Assembly: GCF_905171765.1 (NCBI RefSeq)
Contig: NC_053391.1
Span: 263,207,918 to 263,271,917 of the forward strand
Direction: 5' to 3'
Length of the DNA: 64,000 nucleotides
Source of the DNA: Bufo bufo
Taxonomy: Eukaryota > Chordata > Amphibia > Anura > Bufonidae
In this document: piece after piece, positions 1 to 10,319 of the stretch
Layout of the letters: each line of letters starts with the position of its first letter
Position numbering within the stretch: the stretch's first letter is position 1
Notes under the pieces: model-generated
Seen by the model: the letters and a program-made list of their open reading frames with translations, nothing else
What the model was told of the DNA's origin: nothing
Databases searched by the model: none
Made by a program: the position numbers and the translations under genes

Positions 1-9
1 TGTTTAAAC

Positions 10-41
<32 letters not shown>

Positions 42-237
42 TATTTAACCTCCTTAAGGGCTAGAACCCTTGTCATATTCACCCTAATAGAGCTCTATTT
101 GGGTGAATAGGACTTTACACTCTCCCTGCTGCCCTGTGCTTTGTGCACACAACAGCAGGGAGCTGACCATGGCAGCCAGCCTCTGATCCGCCCCCCCAGC
201 CTCTCCCTCTCATCAGCCCCCTCCTCCCCCCCCATCT
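1..237. repeat. Unclassified repeat end with poly-T
   Basis: No gene is visible. There is a poly-T run near 10-35, then a segment with the motif GGGTGAATAGGAC close to 102-114. A similar motif recurs near 3544-3556 and, as GGGTGAATGGGAC, near 31281-31293, so this is probably the edge of a dispersed repeat. The family is not recognised. Confidence 0.35.
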
Positions 238-605
238 TTGGTGGCAGTGGGCAGTTCCGATCGGAGTCCCAGCAGTGTAATGCTGGGACTTCGATCGGTT
301 ACCATGGCAGCCAGGAGTCACGCTACTGAGTCCTGGCTGCCATGGTATGTTAGTGAGCAGCATTATAATTACGTGCGCCGTGGCCGCCGGATGCTCCTTC
401 TCATAGGTCTGTGCGGCGCATTGCTAATGCTATTAACCGAAGAAGGAGCGACCGGCGGCCACGGCGCACGTGAGTATAATGCGGCTCACTAACATACCAT
501 GGCAGCCAGGACTTCAGTAGCGTGACTCCTGGCTGCCACGGTAGCCGATCGAGCCCCAGCATTACACTGCTGGGACTCCGATCGGAACTGCCCACTGCCA
601 CCAAT
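238..605. repeat. Foldback (long inverted repeat) MITE-like element
   Basis: Two arms of about 165-170 bp (238-403 and 432-605) are nearly perfect reverse complements around a short spacer near 418. Both carry the same ordered blocks: a GTGGCAGTGGGCAG end, a CCATGGCAGCCAGG block and a GTGCGCCGTGGCCGCCGG block beside the spacer. ORFs of 80-120 codons run across it only because the arms are GC-rich and mirrored. No transposase is present. Family unknown. Confidence 0.75.
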
Positions 606-912
606 GCAAAGACTGAAGAACATTCCCGGCACCCGACCTCTGACAGGTGGTCTCCCTCCACTGTGCCGAGTCGGCTCAGGAGAACATGGTGCGCGCCGAG
701 AGCGCGATCATATCGCGGTCCGGCGATATGCACAAAATCCATATCGTGGCACAAATTTATATTGCATATCTCCTATATCGCCCACCCCTAGTTGAGATGG
801 TAGTAGCTCAGGAACTAAGTCACTTTAAAACTGACAAGTACAATACACTGCAATAGGTAACTATTGCAGGGTATTGTACCAGCTATCCAAGTTGTAATCA
901 AAAGGTCATAAG
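606..912. other. No recognisable feature
   Basis: Short GC-rich and AT-rich stretches with a small inverted motif around TATCGCGGTCCGGCGATA near 710-726. No gene or named repeat is recognised. Confidence 0.3.
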
Positions 913-1200
913 TAGAGTTGAGCGAAGCGAGTTTCGAATGATTAATCTAAAGTCGCTTCGTTCAAAACTTCGAAATAATACAGTACAGATATTTGGCTCC
1001 GTGCTGTATTAGAATGTATGGGCTTTGAGGAGTCGAAGTAAGTTATTCACAAAGTCGCACGTGACTTCGTTGAATAACTTCGGTAGTTGATTTTTAAAGT
1101 GGAAAAGCTTTTTAAAACTTGAAACCAAACTCTGCTTCGGTTCCGAGTAGTACCTCAGAACCGAAGCAGAGTTCGGTTTCAAGTTTTAAAGTGAATTGGT
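913..1200. repeat. MITE-like foldback related to the one at 24170
   Basis: The segment has internal inverted arms at 1111-1143 and 1158-1190 (nearly perfect 33-bp arms with an AACTTGAAACC / GGTTTCAAGTT core). The motif TTGAGCGAAG and several CTTCG blocks resemble the element at 24170-24463, which has GGGATGAGCGAAAC and a similar central palindrome. It is probably a diverged member of the same non-autonomous DNA transposon family. Exact ends were not found. Confidence 0.5.
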
Positions 1201-1729
1201 CAGTGATTTCTTTCAGTGATTGGAGCCAAATCCAGGAGTGGAGCCTCCGCAGACATAAGGTGTAATGGAAAAATCTTCACCTGTTGTGTGTTTAGAGCTG
1301 CACCTGGTTTTGGCTCTCATTCACTGATGGAAATCACTGGCCAAAACACTGACGTGTGAATATGGCATAACCCATATTTTCTGTTTGTAAACGTTCACCG
1401 TTCTCTTTTCAATGTCAAGACACCTTGATGCAATTTTGAATCAAATTGTAGCAAATTTATGTTTAGTGCAAAAATGTGAACCAAGCAAAGCCTGGGATGC
1501 ACACCTCCTAATAATAAAATACCAGGATATGCAGAGCTAATACTTGTCATTTATGCTGACACATACAGTTTTTGGAGTCAAAGCCCAGGCGTAGATTCAA
1601 AAAGAGGTTAAATCTAAGTTATGCTCCTATCTTATGTGATAATTCCCAATAGCGCTATACTTCCCTCCTCACTGTGAAAGCTGCGGTACCGCAGCAGGAC
1701 CGCAACGCAACTGCCGCGCTAATGTAGTA
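1201..1729. other. Unclassified non-coding, probable old repeats
   Basis: No ORF or RNA gene is recognised. The sequence includes an internally repeated motif (GTGATTTCTTTCAGTGATTGG near 1202-1223; ATCACTGGCC near 1332) and an AT-rich stretch to about 1600. It could be degraded MITE sequence. Confidence 0.3.
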
Positions 1730-2110
1730 AGGGACTAAAATAACAATGATACCGCGCTCTAACTCTATTGACATAGGCTGCAATAACTAATACCCCCACC
1801 CCCTAGTTGGAGAGCACCCCACGGACTATGTACAATCTAAGTTACCTCGTGGGTGAGCTTCACATTACACAGGGTCCTTGGTTTTTGTGGGGTATTCTTG
1901 GGGTACTGTAGGCACAGATTGGGTGATTTAGAACATAGAGTCGCGCCCCGGCCGGTGGCGCGGCTCTTGAAACACTATAGTGGTTTACGCTCGCACGGAG
2001 CGAAAGTGACGTCACTACTATGACTACGGAAAGTCACAGGTACCACTAGACCTCTCTACGCGTTTCAGATAGATTCGCTATCCTTCATCAGGAAAGATGG
2101 GCGATTGTTC
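1730..2110 (-). mobile_element. Penelope-like element terminal (pLTR) fragment
   Basis: About 220 bp here (roughly 1740-1960) match 22300-22560 in reverse orientation, including the GGAGAGCACCCCACGGACTATG block. The minus strand carries a hammerhead ribozyme core at 2043-2100, as is usual for pseudo-LTRs of Penelope-like elements. The copy at 22300 lies beside a PLE reverse transcriptase fragment, which supports the assignment. No coding part remains here, so this is a solo terminal fragment. Confidence 0.65.
2043..2100 (-). ncRNA. Hammerhead ribozyme (type I, PLE pLTR)
   Basis: On the minus strand CUGAUGA (2091-2085) is followed by a stem II of GAUAG/CUAUC with a CGAAU loop (within 2084-2067), then GAAA (2066-2063) and CGCG with UA (2062-2057), a very short stem III and a candidate cleavage site after the A. 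Stem I forms between CUUUC upstream of the core and GAGAG after the cleavage site (one G-U pair), with an outer CCAU/GUGG pairing past an internal loop. This matches minimal hammerheads known from PLE retroelements. A stem III this short may need dimerisation; activity is inferred. Confidence 0.75.
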
Positions 2111-2478
2111 CTGCATACTCCCTCTTCTTTATATGTGCCTGCTGCATCTCTGCTGATTTAACCCTACAGTCGCCACTGTCTAGTGCAGGGCTCCAGATGG
2201 TGACCAAAATGGTCGCCAATGCAACTTAGAATTTACAAATGGCGACAAGACTTTTTAGTCTTGTCGCCATTTGCGACTAGACCCGCCACCGCAGCTATGC
2301 AGTTGAATACAACGGCGGGCACAGGAGATAATAGTTCTCTGCCCTGCCGCCGATGTTCTTCTCAGCAGCGCAGTGGAGGAGTCTCTCCCTCCCCCCTGTG
2401 CTGCCGCCGCCGCCAGTGAGAAGAGAGACAGGAGGGGGAGGGGCTGTGGCCACTGAGCCACCAATGAAGATAACTGAC

Positions 2479-2666
2479 CTGTTAATACAAATACAGGAGG
2501 CGGGTGCCGGAATCAAATAGCCGGCATCCGACCTCTATGACAGGGAGCTGCGATCAGCGACAGTTAACCCCTGAGGTGCTGCAGCGGATCGCAGCTCCCC
2601 GTCATAGAGGTCGGGTGCCGGCTATTTGATTCCGGCACCCGCCTCCTGTATTTGTATTAACAGGTC
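2479..2666. repeat. Near-perfect 188-bp palindrome
   Basis: Left arm from 2479 (CCTGTTAATACAAATACAGG) and right arm ending at 2666 are reverse complements over about 80 bp each, through GGAGGCGGGTGCCGG and the GAGGTCGG block. The centre lies near 2567-2577. It probably extrudes as a hairpin. No coding content. Confidence 0.8.
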
Positions 2667-2670
2667 ACCT

Positions 2671-2890
2671 AAACATTGGTGGCGCAGTGCACCCCACCAA
2701 CACCCCAGTATAATAAACATTGGTGGCGCAGTGCGCCCCCTCAACACCCCAGTATAATAAACATTGGTGGCGCAGTGCGCCCCCCCTCCCCAGTATAATA
2801 AACATATAAACATTGGTGACGCAGTGCGCCCCTCCCCCCCTCCCCCCCCAACACCCCAGTATAATAAACATTGGTGGCGCAGAGCCAATG
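2671..2890. repeat. Minisatellite, ~44-bp unit, about five copies
   Basis: Units begin with AAACATTGGTGGCGCAG and end with CACCCCAGTATAAT, with variable C runs between. Starts are near 2671, 2715, 2759, 2808 and 2867. Long ORFs on the minus strand here are produced by the repetition. Confidence 0.8.
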
Positions 2891-2907
2891 AGTGTTAAAA
2901 AAAAAAT

Positions 2908-3143
2908 GAACTCACCTCCTCCAATTGATCGCGTAGCTGCCGGTCTCCTGTTCTTTCTTCAGGACCTGTCAAAGGACCTGTGGTGACGTCACTGAGCTCA
3001 TCACATGGTCCATTACCATGGTGATGGATCCTGTGATGTACCATGTGATTTGCACAGTGATGTCACCACAGGTCCTTTGACAGGTCCTGAAGAAAGAACA
3101 GGAGACCGGCAGATACGTGATCGATTGGAGGAGGGGAGTTCAT
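2908..3143. repeat. Palindromic element, ~95-bp arms
   Basis: The left arm (about 2908-3002) and right arm (about 3046-3143) mirror each other through CCTCCTCCAAT, GCCGGTCTCCTGTTC and GACCTGTCAAAGGACC. The spacer contains CCATGGTGATGG. A foldback non-autonomous transposon is the likely origin. Confidence 0.7.
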
Positions 3144-3239
3144 TTATTTATTTATTTTTAACCCTCAATTGACCACCTACTAAGCATTCTGTATTAAAAA
3201 ATGCTATTATTTTCCCTTATAACCATGTTATAAGGGAAA

Positions 3240-3541
3240 ATAATAGTGAATAGACTTTCATCCTAGCAACCATGCGTGAAAATCGCACAGCATCTGCACT
3301 TGCTTGCGGATGCTTGCGATTTTCACGCAGCCCCATTAACTTCTATGGGGCCTGCGTTGCGTGAAAAACGCACAACATAGAGCATGCTGCGATTTTCACG
3401 CAACGCACAAGTAATGCGTGAAAATCGCTGCTCATGTGCACAGCCCCATAGATGTGAATGGGTCCGGATTCAGTGTGGGTGCAATGCATTCACCTCACAC
3501 ATTGCACCCACGCAGAAATCTCGCCCATGTGAAAGGGGCCT
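3240..3541. mobile_element. MITE with CGTGAAAATCGC internal repeats
   Basis: The segment contains several direct and inverted copies of a GCGTGAAAATCGC motif and ends in CATGTGAAAGGGGCC followed by TAA. A related copy lies at 22767-23052. The TAA flank and GGCC(T/C)CTTTCACA-type end are shared with the elements at 4163 and 22767, suggesting one superfamily with a 3-bp TAA target, possibly PIF/Harbinger-like. Left end not precisely located. Confidence 0.55.
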
Positions 3542-3604
3542 AAGGGTGAATAGGACAAGGGTTCCAGCCCCTAAGGGGGCTAATAGTAAGTAAAAAAAAA
3601 AAAA

Positions 3605-4160
3605 AAAAAAAAACACTTTCACACTTGCGGCAGTGTGATCCGGCAAGCAGTTCTGTCGTCGGAACTGCCTGCCGGATCCGAAGATCTGGATGTGACTGAA
3701 AGCATTTGTGAGGCGCATCCGGATGCGGATCCATCTCACAAATGCATTGCAAGAACGAATCCATCTCTCCGCTTGTCATACGGACAGACGGCTCCGTCTT
3801 ATATCTTTTTACAAATCTTTACCGGTCTGCGCATGCGAAGACCGGAAGGACGGATCCGGCATTCCGGTATTTTGAATGCCGGATCTGGCACTAATACATT
3901 CCTATGGGGAAAAATGCCGGATCCGGCATTCAGGCAAGTCTTCAGTTTTTTTCGCCGGAGATAAAACCGTAGCATGCTACGGTTTTCTCTTTTGCCTGAT
4001 CAGTCAAAATGACTGAACTGAAGACATCCTGATGTATCCTGAACGGATTGCTCTCCATTCAGAATGCATGGGGATATGCCTGATCAGTTCTTCTCCGGTG
4101 TAGAGCCCCTGTGACGGAACTCTATGCTGGAAATGAAAAACGCTAGTGTGAAAGTACCCT
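3605..4160. mobile_element. MITE, CTTTCACAC...GTGTGAAAG ends
   Basis: The ends are CACTTTCACACTTGCGGCAG on the left and, inverted, GGGTACTTTCACACTAGCG on the right, followed by TAA. The interior has many ATCCGG blocks. The same family appears at 32905-33395. No transposase. A poly-A run at 3592-3613 abuts the left end. Confidence 0.6.
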
Positions 4161-4162
4161 AA

Positions 4163-4947
4163 AATATTAAGTTTAAGGCCTCTTTCACACTTGCGTTGTT
4201 GGGATCCGGCATGCACTTCCGTTGCCGGAGGTGCCTGCCGGATCCGTAACAACGCAAGTGTACTGAAAGCATTTGAAGACGGAACCGTCTTCCAAATGCT
4301 TTCAGTGTTACTATGGCACCCAGGACGCTATTAAAGTCCTGGTTGCCATAGTAGGAGCGGGGAGCGGGGGAGCGGTATACTTACAGTCCGTGCGGCTCCC
4401 CGGGCGCTCCAGAATGACGTCAGAGCGCCCCATGCGCATGGATGACGTGATCCATGTGATCACGTGATCCATGCGCTTGGGGCGCCCTGACGTCACTCTG
4501 GAGCGCCCGGGGAGCCGCACGGACGGTAAGTACACTGCTCCCCTGCTCCCCACTACACTTTACCATGGCTGCCAGGACTTTAGCGTCCCGGCAGCCATGG
4601 TAACTATTCAGAAAAAGCTAAACGTCGGGTCCGGCAATGCGCCGAAACGACGTTTAGCTTAAGGCCGGATCCGGATCAATGCCTTTCAATGGGCATTGAT
4701 CCCGGATCCGGCCTTGCGGCAAGTCTTCAGGATTTTTGGCCGGAGCAAAAAGCGCAGCATGCTGCGGTATTTTCTCCGGCCAAAAAACGTTCCGTACCGG
4801 AACTGAAGACATCCTGATGCATCCTGAACGGATTACTCTCCATTCAGAATGCATTAGGATAATCCTGATCAGTATTCTTCCGGCATAGAGTCCCGACGAC
4901 GGAACTCTATGCCGGAAGACAATAACGCAAGTGTGAAAGAGCCCTAA
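4163..4947. mobile_element. MITE flanked by TAA, ~780 bp
   Basis: Left TAA-GGCCTCTTTCACACTTGCG and right CGCAAGTGTGAAAGAGCCC-TAA form inverted termini of about 20 bp with matching TAA flanks, consistent with a 3-bp target duplication. The interior contains a GC-rich palindrome around 4370-4530 (GGAGCGCCCGGGGAGC and its complement). No ORF. PIF/Harbinger-type MITE is a tentative class. Confidence 0.65.
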
Positions 4948-5398
4948 ATCCCCCCTTTCCCAATTTTACATATAAAATATATAAACAATAAATAAACATA
5001 TTACATAGCGCTGCGTCCGAAAAAGTTCAAACTATTAAATTATTAAAAAATATCTCCTATGTGGTGAGCGCCGTAACAGAAAAAAAATAATAAAAACCAT
5101 GCGATTCAACATTTTTTTAGTCACCTAGTCACCCCAGAAAATAGGATAAGACAGTTCTATTATGGGCCAAACGTTTCATAAAATGCGAAATGCTCGTGGC
5201 TTTTTTTGGTGTTTTTTTTTTTTTTTTGCGTGGTATTGAGTATCGCAATACTTTTTTATGGTGACGAAAGCGAATAAAAAATTTGGGTATCGAAACAACC
5301 CTACGCCGATCTGATACCAAAATTTCGTTTCGATTTGGCTCCTAAATTTTTCAGTTCAGGAGCCAATGGCTACTAGGTATTTTTTTAGTCTGGAGCAC
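4948..5398. other. AT-rich tail of the hAT-like element
   Basis: AT-rich sequence with poly-A and poly-T tracts and the GGCTCCT/AGGAGCC subterminal hairpin near 5337-5364. No gene is seen. Confidence 0.35.
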
Positions 5399-6229
5399 TG
5401 TTAGGGGAGAATATTAATCACCAAGATTTATGCAAATATTGGTAATTAATATTCATAAATAGGAGGAGCCGTCTGACTCCGCCTATTTATACCTTTATAT
5501 AACAATAATACAATACTTTGCCTTGCCTTACACTAACCACTAAGCTAGCAGCATGCGCCGTACTAAACTAACTATCGCTAATAACCACACATTACACAGA
5601 TAGTTATATATAAAACACAGTATTTATTAACCACCTCAGCCCCCAGTGCTTAAACACCCTGAAAGACCAGGCCACTTTTTACACTTCTGACCTACACTAC
5701 TTTCACCGTTTATTGCTCGGTCATGCAACTTACCACCCAAATGAATTTTACCTCCTTTTCTTCTCACTAATAGAGCTTTCATTTGGTGGTATTTCATTGC
5801 TGCTGACATTTTTACTTTTTTTGTTATTAATCGAAATTTAACGATTTTTTTGCAAAAAAATGACATTTTTCACTTTCAGTTGTAAAATTTTGCAAAAAAA
5901 AACGAGATCCATATAGAAATTTTGCTCTAAATTTATAGTTCTACATGTCTTTGATAAAAAAAAAATGTTTGGGTAAAAAAAAAATGGTTTGGGTAAAAGT
6001 TATAGCGTTTACAAACTATGGTACAAAAATGTGAATTTCCGCTTTTTGAAGCAGCTCTGACTTTCTGAGCACCTGTCATGTTTCCTGAGGATCTACAATG
6101 GCCAGACAGTACAAACACCCCACAAATGACCCCATTTCGGAAAGTACACACCCTAAGGTATTCGCTGATGGGCATAGTGAGTTCATAGAACTTTTTATTT
6201 TTTGTCACAAGTTAGCGGAAAATGATGAT

Positions 6230-9200
6230 TTTTTTTTTTTTTTTTTTTTTTTTCTTACAAAGTCTCATATTCCACTAACTTGTGACAAAAAATAAAAACT
6301 TCTATGAACTCACTATGCCCATAACGAAATACCTTGGGGTCTCTTCTTTCCAAAATGGGGTCACTTGTGGGGTAGTTATACTGCCCTGGCATTCTAGGGG
6401 CCCAAATGTGTGGTAAGGAGTTTGAAATCAAATTCTGAAAAAAATGACCTGTCAAATCCGAAAGGTGCTCTTTGGAATATGGGCCCCTTTGCCCACCTAG
6501 GCTGCAAAAAAGTGTCACACATCTGGTATCTCCGTACTCAGGAGAAGGTGGGGAATGTGTTTTGGGGTGTCATTTTATATATACCCATGCTGGGTGAGAG
6601 AAATATCTTGGCAAAAGACAACTTTTCCCATTTTTTTTATACAAAGTTGGCATTTGACCAAGATATTTATCTCACCCAGCATGGGTATATATAAAATGAC
6701 ACCCCAAAACACATTCCCCACCTTCTCCTGAGTACGGAGATACCAGATGTGTGACACTTTTTTGCAGCCTAGGTGGGCAAAGGGGCCCATATTCCAAAGA
6801 GCACCTTTCGGATTTGACAGGTCATTTTTTTCAGAATTTGATTTCAAACTCCTTACCACACATTTGGGCCCCTAGAATGACAGGGCAGTATAACTACCCC
6901 ACAAGTGACCCCATTTTGGAAAGAAGACACCCCAAGGTATTCCGTGAGGGGCATGGCGAGTTCCTAGAATTTTTTATTTTTTGTCACAAGTTAGTGGAAA
7001 ATTATGATTTTTTTTTTTTTTTTTTTTTTTCATACAAAGTCTCATATTCCACTAACTTGTGACAAAAAATAAAAACTTCCATGAACTCACTATGCCCATC
7101 AGCGAATACCTTGGGGTCTCTTCTTTCCAAAATGGGGTCACTTGTGGGGTAGTTATACTGCCCTGGCATTCTAGGGGCCCAAATGTGTGGTAAGGAGTTT
7201 GAAATCAAATTCAGTAAAAAATGACCTATGAAATCCAAAAGGTGCTCTTTGGAATGTGGGCCCCTTTGCCCACCTAGGCTGCAAAAAAGTGTCACACATC
7301 TGGTATCCCCGTACTCAGGAGAAGTTGAGGAATGTGTTTTGGGGTGTCTTTTTACATATACCCATGCTGGGTGAGATAAATATCTTGGTCAAATGCCAAC
7401 TTTGTATAAAAAAATGGGAAAAGTTGTCTTTTGCCAAGATATTTCTCTCACCCAGCATGGGTATATGTAAAATGACACCCCAAAACACATTCCCCACCTT
7501 CTCCTGAGTACGGAGATACCAGATGTGTGACACTTTTTTGCAGCCTAGGTGGGCAAAGGGGCCCATATTCCAAAGAGCACCTTTCGGATTTGACAGGTCA
7601 TTTTTTTCAGAATTTGATTTCAAACTCCTTACCACACATTTGGGCCCCTAGAATGCCAGGGCAGTATAACTACCCCACAAGTGACCCCATTTTGGAAAGA
7701 AGACACCCCAAGGTATTCGCTGATGGGCATAGTGAGTTCATGGAAATTTTTATTTTTTGTCACAAGTTAGTGGAATATGAGACTTTGTATGAAAAAAAAA
7801 AAAAAAAAAAAAATCATCATTTTCCACTAACTTGTGACAAAAAATAAAAAATTCTAGGAACTTGCCATGCCCCTCACGGAATACCTTGGGGTGTCTTCTT
7901 TCCAAAATGGGGTCACTTGTGGGGTAGTTATACTGCCCTGGCATTCTAGGGGCCCAAATGTGTGGTAAGGAGTTTGAAATCAAATTCTGAAAAAAATGAC
8001 CTGTCAAATCCGAAAGGTGCTCTTTGGAATATGGGCCCCTTTGCCCACCTAGGCTGCAAAAAAGTGTCACACATCTGGTATCTCCGTACTCAGGAGAAGG
8101 TGGGGAATGTGTTTTGGGGTGTCATTTTACATATACCCATGCTGGGTGAGAGAAATATCTTGGCAAAAGACAACTTTTCCCATTTTTTTATACAAAGTTG
8201 GCATTTGACCAAGATATTTATCTCACCCAGCATGGGTATATGTAAAAAGACACCCCAAAACACATTCCTCAACTTCTCCTGAGTACGGGGATACCAGATG
8301 TGTGACACTTTTTTGCAGCCTAGGTGGGCAAAGGGGCCCACATTCCAAAGAGCACCTTTTGGATTTCATAGGTCATTTTTTACTGAATTTGATTTCAAAC
8401 TCCTTACCACACATTTGGGCCCCTAGAATGCCAGGGCAGTATAACTACCCCACAAGTGACCCCATTTTGGAAAGAAGAGACCCCAAGGTATTCGCTGATA
8501 GGCATAGTGAGTTCATGGAAATTTTTATTTTTTGTCACAAGTTAGTGGAATATGAGACTTTGTATGAAAAAAAAAAAAAAAATCATAATTTTCCACTAAC
8601 TTGTGACAAAAAATAAAAAATTCTAGGAACTTGCCATGCCCCTCACGGAATACCTTGGGGTGTCTTCTTTCCAAAATGGGGTCACTTGTGGGGTAGTTAT
8701 ACTGCCCTGGCATTTTCCAGGGGCCCTAATGTCTGGTAAGTAGGTAAATGACCTGTGAAATCCGAAAGGTGCTCTTTGGAATGTGGGCCCCTTTGCCCAC
8801 CTAGGCTGCAAAAAAGTGTCACACATCTGGTATCTCCGTACTCAGGAGAAGGTGGGGAATGTGTTTTGGGGTGTCTTTTTACATATACCCATGCTGGGTG
8901 AGAGAAATATCTTGGCAAAAGACAACTTTTCCCATTTTTTTTATACAAAGTTGGCATTTGACCAAGATATTTATCTCACCCAGCATGGGTATATGTAAAA
9001 TGACACCCCAAAACATATTCCCCAACTTCTGCTGAATACGGAGATACCACATGTGTGACACTTTTTTGCAGCCTAGGTGGGCAAAGGTGCCCAAATTCCT
9101 TTTAGGAGGGCATTTTTAGACATTTGGATACCAGACTTCTTCTCACGCTTTGGGGCCCCTAAAATGCCAGGGCAGTATAAATACCCCACATGTGACCCCA

Positions 9201-9350
9201 TTTTGGAAAGAAGACACCCCAAGGTATTCAATGAGGGGCATGGCGAGTTCATTGAAAAAAAAAAAATTTGGCACAAGTTAGCGGAAATTGATTTTTTTGA
9301 TTTTGTTCTCACAAAGTCTCCCTTTCCGCTAACTTGGGACAAAAATTTCA
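6230..9350. repeat. Array of alternating inverted repeats inside piggyBac A
   Basis: Arms of about 380 bp alternate in orientation, making a chain of palindromes with a dyad period near 775 bp. Two kinds of centres alternate. One is a homopolymer loop: T at 6231-6253 and 7009-7030, A at 7790-7812 and 8566-8581. The other is a GGGAAAAGTTGTC...GTTGGCATTTGACC spacer near 6630, 7405, 8180 and 8935. Shared arm blocks include CCTAGGTGGGCAAAGGGGCC, AAAATGGGGTCACTTGTGGG and CACCCAGCATGGGTATAT. Arms look very similar, suggesting recent copying. The ~106-codon ORFs repeated through the array occur in both arm orientations and are judged non-genic. Confidence 0.85.
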
Positions 9351-10319
9351 ATCTTTCATGGACTCAATATGCCCCTCAGCGAATACCTTGGGGTGTCTTC
9401 TTTCCAAAATGGTGTTATTTGTGGGGTGTTTGTACTGCCCTGGCATTTGAGGGTCTCCGCAATCATTACATGTATGCCCAGCATTAGGAGTTTCTGCTAT
9501 TCTCCTTATATTGAGCATACGGGTAATGAGATTTTTTTTTTCCGTTCAGCCTCTGGGCTGAAAGAAAAAAATGAACGGCACAGATTTCTTCATTCGCATC
9601 GATCAATGTGGATGAAAAAATCTCTGCCAAAAAAAGAAAAAGGAGGGGAAAGGCGTCTGCCAGGACATAGGAGCTCCGCCCAACATCCATACCCACTTCA
9701 GCTCGTATGCCCTGGCAAACCAGATTTCTCCATTCACATCAATCGATGTGGATGAATAAATCATTGCCGGGATTTTTTTTTTTATATATACAAAGTGTTT
9801 GCCAAAGTATATGAACACCGCCACCTCCTCAGCTCATATGCCTCGGCAAACGTATCTTTTACTGCAGAGGAGAAATCTCGTCTTGCAGCGCCGCATACAC
9901 CGACTTGCGTGTAATCTGACAGCAGCGCAATGCTTCTGTCCGAATGCACATCAGTGCTGCAGCTAGTCGATCGGTTGGTCCACCTGAAAGGTAAAAAAAA
10001 CAAAACAAAAAAGAAAAAACCAGGCCGCAAAGCAATAACTTTATTAACTGTTGAACAGAACATAGAAACTTTTTTTAAACTTTTTTAACTGAACATTTAA
10101 CTTTTTTACTTACCGGTATTTTTTTTTTTGTTTAGTTTTTTTTACCTTTTATAGAACAAACCTCTCCTTCCCCATGGGACAATGTGCAAAGCGCAAATCG
10201 CCCAAAGATGCGGCGAAGTACATTATGCACTTTATCCCAGGTGAAAGGAGAGGTTTGCAGCAGCTGTGAGTGAATGGGCCCTAATAGCCCTGTGTGCCTG
10301 TCCTGGTGAGATGTGATCC

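Larger units (their letters stand above)
2186..5400. mobile_element. hAT-like non-autonomous element carrying nested MITEs
   Basis: Left end CAGGGCTCCAGA (2186) and right end, read inward on the minus strand, CAGTGCTCCAGA (5400) match at 11 of 12 bases and look like hAT terminal inverted repeats. Each end is followed by a subterminal hairpin: GGCGACAAGACT/AGTCTTGTCGCC on the left, GGCTCCT/AGGAGCC on the right. No transposase ORF is seen. An expected 8-bp duplication cannot be checked because the right flank is occupied by the LTR beginning at 5399. The interior holds several other repeats, so these may be two separate hAT ends; pairing is inferred. Confidence 0.5.

Noticed and set aside
6255..9100. 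Repeated ~106-codon ORFs (both strands) as a protein family or repeat-protein gene
   Set aside because: The same frames occur in every arm of the palindrome array and in both orientations, end at homopolymer loops, and have no domain or splice support. They follow from array repetition.
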